Source: a virus
DNA length: 56,434 nt
Virus record (IMG/VR): IMGVR_UViG_3300044638_006829
Span: 1 to 56,434 of that record
Strand: one strand, 5' to 3'
Each line of letters begins with the position of its first letter. Within the stretch, counting starts at the first letter, position 1. This document shows, in pieces, positions 38,706-46,404 of this stretch. The position numbers and the translations under genes were made by a program. The notes below the pieces were generated by a model. That model worked only from the letters and a program-made list of their open reading frames with translations, ran no database searches and was not told the origin of the DNA.

Positions 38706-39299
38706 TCATAACAGTTTTTCCCAGGGATCCGTGCCATCCTCCGGATTTTCTTTTTGTGCGATTCGGGGAGCTGGCGCAGAGGGCATCGATTGCATTTTTG
38801 TAAGCATCGTTTGCAGCATGAGCAGTTGCTGCTTCAGCTGAGCATTCTCTACGGCAAAACCTTCGGCTTGCTGCTGTGCCCACGCTGTAGCGTTAGCTGT
38901 CAGCTGATCTAGAACACTCTCCGGGTGCGGAAAGCGGTAGAACACCCCAGTCTCCGTGGGAATTTGCTGGCCGCCTTGACTCTGAGCAAGCTTGGATAAG
39001 AAAGCGTTTATTCGTTCAATATCGACCTCGGTTTCAAAAGCCAGTTCCTCTGGCACAACGATTCCTCGGTTGTTCTTGTAGATGTTTGTAAAACACTTAG
39101 CTACTCTCATTCCCTCTAGCGCTTTCTTTTCGCGCTTCCGTGCTGCTTCGGATGCAGCTGCGGCTCCTGCCAGCAGACCACCAGAAGCCGCAACAGCAGT
39201 AGGAAGTTCCTTAGGGCCCAGGGCCGCTACGGTCAGAGTCAGCACACTACCAAAAACTACAATTCCGCTATACAGAAGTTTCATTGGGGAGTTTGTCAT
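38706..39299 (-). CDS. Membrane-anchored hypothetical protein
   Basis: A 197-residue protein (ATG 39299 used; TTG at 39308 and ATG at 39284 are alternatives). Two hydrophobic segments near the N-terminus, KLLYSGIVVFGSVLTLTVAAL and LPTAVAASGGLLAGAAAAS, would cross or line the membrane; then a soluble part with a NNRGIVVPEELAFETEVDIE stretch of winged-helix look, a Q-rich helix (LKQQLLMLQTMLTKMQSM) and a Pro/Asp tail. It overlaps the primase-helicase 3' end by 32 nt. It may tether replication or be a host-takeover membrane protein; function unknown. Confidence 0.55.
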   Translation of the reverse strand: MTNSPMKLLYSGIVVFGSVLTLTVAALGPKELPTAVAASGGLLAGAAAASEAARKREKKALEGMRVAKCFTNIYKNNRGIVVPEELAFETEVDIERINAFLSKLAQSQGGQQIPTETGVFYRFPHPESVLDQLTANATAWAQQQAEGFAVENAQLKQQLLMLQTMLTKMQSMPSAPAPRIAQKENPEDGTDPWEKLL

Positions 39300-42063
39300 G
39301 AGTTTCAAAAGCTGGTTTCCAGACAGATGTATCAGGGTTTGAGGCCCACTCCACTGGCGAGGGAAGCCGGTTATCGCCGGCCGCCGCTCGATCTGTGGAG
39401 GGGTCGTACGGCTTCAATCGTAGTCCGGTGAATACGGCTTTGCCATTGAGGAATTTAGGCCCCACACCCTCCACTCTCAGTACGTTGCGGACGGTTTCTT
39501 TGAGACGGTCGATGAACCGAGGCTTAGCCGAGTGCTTGTATCCGTTGGACTTGCAGAAGTTAACGTAACTGGCATACAGCTCACCATATGCGTTTTTAAC
39601 AAACATCCCTCGCTCCGCTTCATCTGTGTTCGGACGGAACGCGCCACTTCCGATCAACGCGTGGCTATTAGGTGCATACATCGTGCATTCAGCCAACCAC
39701 GCAACATACGGGTTGTTGAAGATTAGAGCTTCGAGGTTCGTCGCGTTCAGGGACGGAACGTGCTTGACGGGGTTTGCCAGAACATCACGCATCTCGTCAA
39801 ATGGCATCTCCAACGCCCAGGACACCACACCGCTAAGTTCTGGCACAAGGTCGCCTTCCAGACGATCTTGGTAGATGTTCAGTAGGTCCCGCCGCTGAGA
39901 TGGTGGCACAACCTTATCCATGATGATTGTCAGACGCCGCCTCTCCAGACCGCTGCTGATGTCGGAGGAGCTGATGTGCTCGTTAGATGCGATGCAGACC
40001 AGAGCTTCGGGTTTGAAGTTAATGACTTCCTTGCCGTACTTACGCTCTGCTCGCAGCGTGTCTGAAGCTGATGTAATTTTCTTCAGAACGTCCAGTCGTT
40101 TGTTGAAGTTAGCTTCGTCTGTCAGCAACAGCAATCGCTTGCCGATCAAGTTGTAGCATTCAAACTTGTTTGTCTCGATTGTCTCTAGGTTGCTGGTGTG
40201 CGTGCCTGAGAATCCAGCGAGCGCAATCAACAACTGCTGCATCGTCGATTTGCCTGTACCACCAGGGCCCACAAGGTGTAGGAACCTTTCTCCTGTTGTG
40301 TAGCCCGTGAGGAGAGCGCGGCAGAATGCCCGGATTACGATCTTTTTATCTGCGCCTACACAGGAATCCAACCACGCGTGGAAGTTAGGGCAAGCAGCTG
40401 ACTTGTCGTAAGGGAAAGCAAGCTTGCTACGCAGAAACAAATCTTTCTGGTTGCCATCTGTGAATTCCAGAGTTTCTCCGTCAAGAACCCCGTTCTTGAA
40501 GGGAATGCTTCCACGACCGCAGCTCCAGATTGAGGTGCGTCCGCCGTGTACAGATTTAAGGAGCTTACCTTTCAGCAGCTGGAACACGGATCCGACTGTT
40601 GCTGCGCTGTAACGCGGCATCACACCAGCGGATACAAACGTATCCAGAGTTTTTATGATCCTGCGTTTGATGTGTTGCTCATCTTGAACGTACCAAATTC
40701 CTTCATCCTCGTCGTAGGTGAAGAACTCATCTAACGACGAATCAAACAGAAATTCACTTCCGTAGTTATTTACAATGATGTCTGCGACATCGTTTTCGGA
40801 AAACTGCCTGTTGCCTTGCTGCAGTTGGACTAGCTGTGCCGGTGTGGCAGGCGTGGGAGTCATCGGGGGCGAAGGTGTTGATGTTGATGTTGATGTTTGG
40901 ATGATGGGCGGATTCTCTGGTTCCAGAGACAGCTCATCGAAACTCAGAACCGAATTAACGGGTTTGGGCTTTTTTGCGGCGATTTCGGCTTTCACCTGAT
41001 CGGGGCAGTGCTCGGCAAACGTTTCGCGGTGCGTACCCCGGACTCGTTTCCAAGCAGCCAGCTCTCCGTCCTCAGACGCCATAACCACAGCGGGTTGCAG
41101 CGTTTCGGGGTCGGTGATGCTGTTCAGGATGCGGAAGAATTTCCCATCGAGGCTCGGGCTGTATTCGTAGACATTCTCGAACACACGGTGTGCGGTTGTC
41201 AAGGGGGGTTCCTGAGTCGCCAGCCCCACGCCGTTTAGCCAGTTGCTCCACCCGATGATTTCCTTGAGCGCAATCGCCAGGGCAAAGGAGCGGTCTTCTA
41301 CCTCCTCCCCGTCCAGCATCGACCGCACCGTGGCACTGACCAGGCGCTCTAGATCAACCCCTTCAGGCGCCACACGGGTTTCGAGACAGCGATCAGCGTC
41401 CCGAGTCGCCTCTTCTGGTTTTGGTAAAGCTAAATAAACAGCATACGCTTCGTCGATTTTCTCGGCAGGTATATAGTTATCGCTGACGAATATCAGACTC
41501 TCAATCCCTTTACCGCCGTAGAACAGGTTTACGGCCTGCGTAGCTCTTCGGTCAGAACCGGGGATCTGGTTTGCAATTGACCGGGTAAACCACTGGTAGA
41601 AACCGGGATCGACAATCGGTTTTTCCAAACCGAAGACCAGCCGAAAGCGCGGCCAGGATACGGTGTGAGAAGGTGATAGGTAAGCAAGGCTGAGATACTT
41701 AGAACAGATATCTAAGCCAATAGCCTGAGGAATGTTTAGTTCCTGCTTTTGAATTTTGTTTCCGTCTTTATCTTTACCGTCCGCCTGGTTATCTATGTCG
41801 ATGATGATGAGACCGGCTTTGATTGCGCCAGTACACCCATCTCTACGTCGTCCCTCGACCAGATGCCACGCGCACAAACCAGCCTGCTGCGTGGTTACTG
41901 AATCAGCCAGGAAATCAATGTCTTTGTGTTGAGGAAGCCAGTTGTTGTTAAATGCTGAGAAGTTGCCGCCTGCTGGAATCTTGCCTGTCGCAGGGTTGAC
42001 GTGCTCGGAGACTACCTGATTAAGCGAAAAGAAAAAGTCCATAGCCTCCAAGCGTTCGGTCAT
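39268..42063 (-). CDS. Primase-helicase (AEP-like primase plus SF3/D5 helicase)
   Basis: A 931-residue replication protein. The N-terminal 230 residues resemble an archaeo-eukaryotic-type primase/polymerase, with GLIIIDIDNQ (D89, D91) as the metal site and later R-F-R-L-V-F strands. A Pro/Thr-rich linker (near residues 400-420) follows. Residues near 440-870 are a D5/SF3 helicase: WSCGRGSIPFKNG, Walker A GPGGTGKST near 600, Walker B LLLLTDEAN, and an ASNEHISSSD-R-RR-L-T-I segment with arginine finger. This primes and unwinds phage DNA, working with the DNA polymerase at 48002-49900. Confidence 0.88.
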   Translation of the reverse strand: MTERLEAMDFFFSLNQVVSEHVNPATGKIPAGGNFSAFNNNWLPQHKDIDFLADSVTTQQAGLCAWHLVEGRRRDGCTGAIKAGLIIIDIDNQADGKDKDGNKIQKQELNIPQAIGLDICSKYLSLAYLSPSHTVSWPRFRLVFGLEKPIVDPGFYQWFTRSIANQIPGSDRRATQAVNLFYGGKGIESLIFVSDNYIPAEKIDEAYAVYLALPKPEEATRDADRCLETRVAPEGVDLERLVSATVRSMLDGEEVEDRSFALAIALKEIIGWSNWLNGVGLATQEPPLTTAHRVFENVYEYSPSLDGKFFRILNSITDPETLQPAVVMASEDGELAAWKRVRGTHRETFAEHCPDQVKAEIAAKKPKPVNSVLSFDELSLEPENPPIIQTSTSTSTPSPPMTPTPATPAQLVQLQQGNRQFSENDVADIIVNNYGSEFLFDSSLDEFFTYDEDEGIWYVQDEQHIKRRIIKTLDTFVSAGVMPRYSAATVGSVFQLLKGKLLKSVHGGRTSIWSCGRGSIPFKNGVLDGETLEFTDGNQKDLFLRSKLAFPYDKSAACPNFHAWLDSCVGADKKIVIRAFCRALLTGYTTGERFLHLVGPGGTGKSTMQQLLIALAGFSGTHTSNLETIETNKFECYNLIGKRLLLLTDEANFNKRLDVLKKITSASDTLRAERKYGKEVINFKPEALVCIASNEHISSSDISSGLERRRLTIIMDKVVPPSQRRDLLNIYQDRLEGDLVPELSGVVSWALEMPFDEMRDVLANPVKHVPSLNATNLEALIFNNPYVAWLAECTMYAPNSHALIGSGAFRPNTDEAERGMFVKNAYGELYASYVNFCKSNGYKHSAKPRFIDRLKETVRNVLRVEGVGPKFLNGKAVFTGLRLKPYDPSTDRAAAGDNRLPSPVEWASNPDTSVWKPAFETHDKLPNETSV

Positions 42064-42124
42064 TCTGCCACGAAAACCGTTGCGCGGCAGGGAAAGAGCC
42101 CCTTAAGAACAGCAACTACAACCT

Positions 42125-42895
42125 CTACAGTTTTTCGTAAAACTGTCGTAGTACTTGCGTCCACTGTTCCATATGTTTCTCCAACTGTGCTCGACTAAAT
42201 GTAAAAATTTGAACGGGGTATTCGGGCAAAGGTGTCGACACAATGATCTGTGTTTTGTCGATGTTTATGTTTAAACACCGCTCAGCCGCTAATGAATACG
42301 CAGCAAGTTGGAGCTGAGTTTTCTTTAGCTTGAATACACCGCTTGTTAATGCCTTTCGGATGTTTTCCGGCAGGTTATCTTTGGCTTTCGGGAAGTTTGC
42401 TGAGTATGGACCCACACTGGTTTTAAAGTCCCCTAGGATTGTTTCTCCGTTCTTATCTCTATAGATAACGTCACAGCATCCTGCGTATCCGTGACCGGTG
42501 TTTTCGTCGTAATAATGAATTCTGCCTACGCCGTCTTCCCCGACGTACTTAGACCACTGAGGTTGGTTGTATGGTTTCTCGCTCCACAGGATCTTACCTC
42601 CCTCAAATAATTCATCTAACTTTGTCGGCATCCCAGTCCAGTACGGCATAAGTTCATCGGGGGGATGAACATCGATGCCGCGTATGTAATTCTCTACAGC
42701 GTTGTGAATCCAACTACCCCTCTCTGCAGCTTTATCCGCTACACCGGGGTTCATTAGATTCCAATGTGCAAGTTTTTTCCTAGTCTCTTCCGTCTGCGTG
42801 GCAGATAAGACACTCGTTACTGACGGAAGAGGTTTAGGAACACCAGCGCAGTTGTAGTGCCTGAGGCCGTTTAGAGTAAGGCGTGTTTGGGACAC
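42125..42895 (-). CDS. RecB/Cas4-like PD-(D/E)XK exonuclease
   Basis: A 256-residue nuclease. Evidence: PLPSVTSVLSATQ near the N-terminus, ERGSWIHNAVENYI (the family's GxxxH helix), GYAGCCDVIYRDK then ETILGDFKTS, which hold the conserved D...(D/E)-x-K catalytic residues, and the QLQLAAYSLAAE motif of the last helix. This is typical of phage RecB-like or mitochondrial-MGME1-like exonucleases. Likely roles: recombination, DNA end processing, or host DNA breakdown. It lies 61 nt upstream, in transcription, of the primase-helicase. Confidence 0.85.
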   Translation of the reverse strand: MSQTRLTLNGLRHYNCAGVPKPLPSVTSVLSATQTEETRKKLAHWNLMNPGVADKAAERGSWIHNAVENYIRGIDVHPPDELMPYWTGMPTKLDELFEGGKILWSEKPYNQPQWSKYVGEDGVGRIHYYDENTGHGYAGCCDVIYRDKNGETILGDFKTSVGPYSANFPKAKDNLPENIRKALTSGVFKLKKTQLQLAAYSLAAERCLNINIDKTQIIVSTPLPEYPVQIFTFSRAQLEKHMEQWTQVLRQFYEKL

Positions 42896-42933
42896 ATTTT
42901 TGTGTCAATTAGCCTTCAGTTTACTCGTCTTTA

Positions 42934-43299
42934 CTAGAAAGCCATTTGAAAAGTAGGAGGCAATCCTCCGTTATCCTCGTCATCGTCTTCATCATCTTCT
43001 TCCATGTCCTCCTCACCATCTTCTGAGTCGATAAAGAATTCGGATTTTTGATACGAAAATTCCCGGCTTCGCTCACTCAGTTCTTCGGCGAGGCATAGAC
43101 CTGCGCAATAAGATTCGGTAACAATCTCCGCGCACTCTGAGGCAGCTCGTGCAACGCCTTCGGGTGAGACGCATTCCTGGAGGAGTTGGTTAGAGACCAG
43201 GAGAGCAGCGACTTTTTCGAGAAGAACGTTTGTGGCGGCAAGTTGATCCAGTACATCGCGCTGAAACTTGTCGAACTTTTGCTGGCGTGTGAAAGTCAT
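42934..43299 (-). CDS. Hypothetical protein with acidic tail
   Basis: A 121-residue protein. Residues 1-75 form a helical part (TRQQKFDKFQRDVLDQLAAT, then ECAEIVTESYCAGLCLAEEL). Residues 92-113 are almost wholly Glu/Asp (EEDMEEDDEDDDEDN), with a hydrophobic end PPTFQMAF. An acidic stretch followed by a hydrophobic C-terminal tip is the layout of SSB-type and DNA-mimic proteins, so it may contact DNA-binding partners. GTGA/ATGA-type overlap with the upstream gene (43296-43299). Confidence 0.5.
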   Translation of the reverse strand: MTFTRQQKFDKFQRDVLDQLAATNVLLEKVAALLVSNQLLQECVSPEGVARAASECAEIVTESYCAGLCLAEELSERSREFSYQKSEFFIDSEDGEEDMEEDDEDDDEDNGGLPPTFQMAF

Positions 43300-43838
43300 T
43301 CGAGTGGAGGCAGCGGATCAACTCGGTCCCAATCGAGACCGTAGGTAATTTGGGTCCCATCGTGCCACAGCTCGGGTTTCTGGAAGACAAACCAGCAGCT
43401 GGTTACGGAATCTCGGGTCGAGCCGATGGTCCGAAACTTAGGCCGGGGATTAAGCACAATCATATTGCTGATCTTGTTGGCTAGCAGGAAGCTTTTACGC
43501 TTGGCTACCGGCTCGATAAACGAGAGTCGATCAAGTACAGCTATGCCTTGTGTCGCAACCTGAATGCCGTATTCAAGTATATACTCTGTATAGTCTCCTA
43601 AACCTGTTGTAGCCGCCACAACCCAATCAAACTTTTTATCTTTCTGTCCGACCCACCACACTGGGTCCACAACGTTTGCTTCGTCCTTGTTTTCCGTAAC
43701 GTTGAATCGATGCTTTCGAAGCTGATCACTCAGGACCGATAGCGGATCGTAAGGGACCAGAATAGATCCAGTAATGAATGAGTGCTTAACAAGGGCGTGT
43801 GTGACGCCGTTTGGAATTTTATAAAATGTGTCGGTCAT
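43296..43838 (-). CDS. Methyltransferase-fold protein lacking the NPPF motif
   Basis: A 180-residue protein resembling the shorter phage proteins of the N6-adenine methylase type: FDWVVAATTGLGDYTEYIL, then GIAVLDRLSFIEPVAKRKSFL, NMIVLNPRPKF and SCWFVFQKPE. In the active family the first segment carries (N/D)-P-P-(F/Y); here that position is AATTG, while the following R-L-x-F-x-E and R-P-x-F parts remain. Catalysis is therefore doubtful. It may bind SAM or DNA without methylation, or resist host restriction by occupancy. It begins the leftward gene set that ends at the primase-helicase. Confidence 0.6.
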   Translation of the reverse strand: MTDTFYKIPNGVTHALVKHSFITGSILVPYDPLSVLSDQLRKHRFNVTENKDEANVVDPVWWVGQKDKKFDWVVAATTGLGDYTEYILEYGIQVATQGIAVLDRLSFIEPVAKRKSFLLANKISNMIVLNPRPKFRTIGSTRDSVTSCWFVFQKPELWHDGTQITYGLDWDRVDPLPPLE

Positions 43839-43932
43839 GAGATCGCCAGGCCAAGGCTGTCAAAGTTTAACCAAAAATTTCGATGAGCCAACCAATCTCT
43901 GCTTAATATGACATGGGTGCATTCTGTAGATT

Positions 43933-44184
43933 ATGTTAAATCTGGAATGGGTCAGTACGGAGCAGGAGTTCACGCACAAGCAGGCCGTGGAAGCCTTCTC
44001 CAAGATGAACCGCGACCAGATGTGTAAGATTTTTTCGGATGTCTTTCAGCAGTACCAAATCAAAAGCAATTTGTTTGACAAGCTTTCGATTTGGTGCGCT
44101 CGTAACAACGTCATCCTTCCTGGTTTTGAAGAGTTGTTGTCCGTAGGCAAAACCGTAATTCATCCGACAGAACTTGAGAAGTGA
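43933..44184 (+). CDS. nblA: NblA-like phycobilisome degradation protein
   Basis: An 83-residue protein close to the NblA pattern: LEWVSTEQEF (S-x-E-Q-E-F), KQAVEAFSKMNRDQMCKIF (second helix start) and FQQYQIKSNLFDKL (the Y-x-x-x-x-x-x-N-L-F part). NblA forms small helix pairs that link phycobiliproteins to the Clp protease, so light-harvesting antennae are broken down; phage NblA is known in some cyanophages. The last 25 residues (IWCARNNVILPGFEELLS) are longer than in most NblA. It is alone on the plus strand in a leftward region, suggesting its own promoter and separate timing. Confidence 0.72.
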   Translation: MLNLEWVSTEQEFTHKQAVEAFSKMNRDQMCKIFSDVFQQYQIKSNLFDKLSIWCARNNVILPGFEELLSVGKTVIHPTELEK

Positions 44185-44185
44185 C

Positions 44186-44211
44186 AAAAAAAGAGCGGTT
44201 TGACCCGCTCT
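44186..44211 (-). terminator. Rho-independent terminator for leftward genes
   Basis: Stem AGAGCGG (44192-44198) / CCGCTCT (44205-44211), six-base loop; on the minus strand it is followed by seven T (plus-strand A 44186-44192). It stops leftward transcripts from 44238 onwards before they run antisense through nblA. Confidence 0.85.
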
Positions 44212-44237
44212 CACCTTGGCTACCCCTAAACCTTAGC

Positions 44238-45053
44238 TTAGAAGTCGATGCCCAGGGTTTTTGCTTGCTCGGCAGTCAGCTCCACAGCTTTTTTACTCTT
44301 GGGGTCGGGGGGTTCGGTAGCTGCCGCAGGTTCTGCTTCTGCTGACTTGAGAACTTTTGGAGTTGAGGTAGAACCAAAAGTCCGCTCAGGAGGGTTACCG
44401 CGTTGCTCTGCAAAGAGCGCTTTGATTTCCGCGTGGTCTGAACCGAGTGGAAGCTCCACCAAATCAGACCCAGGAATGTGAGACTTGAGTGCTGAGGCGC
44501 ACAAGTTACCTCCCTTAGCGGTCAGCCAGCTGTTGATGTCTTCGATGAGCTTGTGTTCCTCATCATTTGCCGTCGGGCGATCCGCAAACTCCAGTGCGTT
44601 GAAGTTGATCTTGGCACCGTCGGCACCGGTCAGAGGATCGCGTTCGTTGAAACTGCGAGTCACAAACTTGGTTGTTGTGATTACGGATGCACAGTTAATC
44701 CGGTTGTTGTACAGCGTCTGGAAGTAACTAATGAAGTTCTTCTGCGACGACTTACCTGAAATCATCGAGGTAGTGACACACCGTGGGGGGAGTAGTCGAT
44801 GATTAGGACTCACACCAATGTACGCAATGCGCAGGAATTCTTCCTGGTTTCGCATACCTAAATTGCCGAAGAAGGGTGTGAAGCCCACTAAGACAAATTC
44901 AATCGGAATCCCGTTGTCGTTTCGATCGACGATCGCGGAGTCGGGATCTACGTCTGATTTCCAGCGGCGAGCCTGTAGATCAATGCGCAGTGTGTGAGGC
45001 GGGACGTTACAGAGGATTTCGTCTTGTGAAAACTGGCCAGCAATAAACACCAT
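44238..45053 (-). CDS. Hypothetical replication-cluster protein
   Basis: A 271-residue protein between the SSB-like gene and nblA. The first 200 residues are a mixed alpha/beta domain, with GFTPFFGNLGMRNQEEFL, then PPRCVTTSMISGKSSQKNF and NNRINCASVITTTKF; the last 60 are a Pro/Ala/Glu linker ending AKTLGIDF. No family is recognised with confidence. The acidic/hydrophobic tip and the place, 14 nt after an SSB-like gene, point to a role in replication or recombination, perhaps as a partner of the SSB. Confidence 0.55.
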   Translation of the reverse strand: MVFIAGQFSQDEILCNVPPHTLRIDLQARRWKSDVDPDSAIVDRNDNGIPIEFVLVGFTPFFGNLGMRNQEEFLRIAYIGVSPNHRLLPPRCVTTSMISGKSSQKNFISYFQTLYNNRINCASVITTTKFVTRSFNERDPLTGADGAKINFNALEFADRPTANDEEHKLIEDINSWLTAKGGNLCASALKSHIPGSDLVELPLGSDHAEIKALFAEQRGNPPERTFGSTSTPKVLKSAEAEPAAATEPPDPKSKKAVELTAEQAKTLGIDF

Positions 45054-45067
45054 GGATCTGTACCTAA

Positions 45068-45712
45068 TCAGAGGGAGAAATCAATCGAACCGATAGCGGC
45101 AGCGGCTACCTTTCCTTTTTCAGGATCGACAGCCTTCTTAGGAGTTGTTTTGGTGGACTTAGGAAGATAGAGAATTTTGTCGACTGTGTAGTTGAGATAG
45201 TTCTTTTCGTCTTTCTCGCTAGTGGAAACTTTGCCTACTGCGATAGTCGGAGTTCCTGGTGCGAGTTCCGAAAGCTGTTTAGACAGCTCGCCCCAGGCAG
45301 TGAGTTTGAACCACGCGGTTTCGCTATCTTCCGCCTGCCAAGCAAGTGAACGATTTGTAACCGTAGTGTCGCTTAGCTCAACTTCATCTGCCTTCGGACC
45401 CAGGCCCCCCGTGGCCATAAAGACGTTGATGGCCAACAGATCGCTGAAGTTGTCTTCAGTGACAACCAACATGGGTTGCATTTTCAGCACTCCGTCGATT
45501 GTCGGTTTTGTGGGCCCGATAGCAAGAATGGTTTGTCCTTCCTTCAGTTCCTTAAGCAGCTTGCCTACGTAGTGTGAAGCTTGCTGAAGCAACTGAAATT
45601 TAGTTTCAACTCGTTTGTCGTTAGAAGGCAAGCTTTCCGCCAGCACATTCACAAGTCCTTCATCTTCCTGCGCGGTTGCAGTTACTCGCAGACCCATCAG
45701 AAATAGATTCAT
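45068..45712 (-). CDS. SSB-like protein with tandem OB folds
   Basis: A 214-residue single-stranded-DNA-binding protein. Residues 105-185 match the SSB OB fold: NVFMATGGLGPKADEVEL, TVTNRSLAWQA, then TAWFKLTAWGELSKQL and GTPTIAVGKVSTSEK. The first 95 residues look like a second, more diverged OB fold (QASHYVGKLLKELKEGQTI). The tail is Lys/Pro then AAIGSIDFSL, a variant of the acidic-hydrophobic SSB tip without the acidic run. It protects ssDNA during replication. Start at ATG 45712 (an ATG at 45697 is possible), overlapping the upstream gene. Confidence 0.72.
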   Translation of the reverse strand: MNLFLMGLRVTATAQEDEGLVNVLAESLPSNDKRVETKFQLLQQASHYVGKLLKELKEGQTILAIGPTKPTIDGVLKMQPMLVVTEDNFSDLLAINVFMATGGLGPKADEVELSDTTVTNRSLAWQAEDSETAWFKLTAWGELSKQLSELAPGTPTIAVGKVSTSEKDEKNYLNYTVDKILYLPKSTKTTPKKAVDPEKGKVAAAAIGSIDFSL

Positions 45713-46271
45713 TGCTCAGTTTTCGGTAAATGGTTGAACGGTGAACGTTAAGTGCTTTGGCAATCTGAGTGACCTCGACGCCTTGGCGTCGGTAGGCTAG
45801 CAGGAGTTTCAGGTCGCCGCCAGAGATTTTTTCTCTTTTTTCTTTAGCGTACGCAAAATGATACGGATTTATACAGCTCTTACAATTACAGCTGGGCTTG
45901 GCGATCTGGCCGTCTTTCGGGATGTCTAGATATTTAAGTATTAGATTTCGAATGTAGTGCCGAGAACCGAGGGCGTAACTACACGGAACCCCATTTGTAA
46001 ACTGTGCAGACCAGGGAGCACAGATAGCATGTGTGTAGTTATTCGTAGCTAAGTTTTCGAACAGCTCAGATAATGCAGTTATCTTACATGCGCCATAACC
46101 TAAATTATATGACTCTGCGTTCAAGGCCCTGGCGATATCCGTAGCCTGAGCCTGAGCGTGGCCGCTGTCGTTTGCTCTTAATGCTATCTTTAGTCGTTTT
46201 TTATCTTTATGTAATTCGAGTATGTACTGATCAATAGATGTCGTTTGGTCGGAATTTGAAATCATCTTCAA
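45660..46271 (-). CDS. Zinc-loop protein 3 with C-terminal HTH
   Basis: A 203-residue protein in the replication region with the same zinc loop as the two early-operon proteins: SCNCKSCINPYHF (C-x4-C-I-N-P-x-H, near residues 129-141). After the loop comes EKISGGDLKLLLAYRRQGVE, then VTQIAKALNVHRSTIYRKL, a canonical Hin/resolvase-type helix-turn-helix. As in the others, the HNH catalytic His before the loop (here Pro) and later Asn (Glu) are missing. The first 110 residues are of mixed type. A DNA-binding regulator is likely. It overlaps both neighbours. Confidence 0.65.
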   Translation of the reverse strand: MKMISNSDQTTSIDQYILELHKDKKRLKIALRANDSGHAQAQATDIARALNAESYNLGYGACKITALSELFENLATNNYTHAICAPWSAQFTNGVPCSYALGSRHYIRNLILKYLDIPKDGQIAKPSCNCKSCINPYHFAYAKEKREKISGGDLKLLLAYRRQGVEVTQIAKALNVHRSTIYRKLSNESISDGSASNCNRAGR

Positions 46272-46374
46272 ATGATACGGGCAGCTTTGGTGCTGGTTTC
46301 TTGTTCGAGGATAAGTGTAGAGCCGCTTTGATCAGCTCTATTGTTTGTTTTGCTTTATTTGTTTTATGTGTCAC
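46231..46374 (-). CDS. Short basic hypothetical protein
   Basis: A 47-residue ORF, GTG at 46374 to TGA at 46231-46233. The product begins MTHKTNKAKQTIELIKAALH and ends with a neutral-acidic VSFEDDFKFRPNDIY. It fills most of the gap between the poly-glycine gene and the zinc-loop gene and overlaps the latter by about 41 nt. No family recognised; it may not be expressed. Confidence 0.4.
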   Translation of the reverse strand: MTHKTNKAKQTIELIKAALHLSSNKKPAPKLPVSFEDDFKFRPNDIY

Positions 46375-46404
46375 GGTGTTTGTTTAACCGGCAATTAGAT
46401 ACTA

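Noticed and set aside
43936-44214. Minus-strand ORF opposite nblA
   Set aside because: Crosses the leftward terminator, and the plus-strand frame has the clear NblA pattern.
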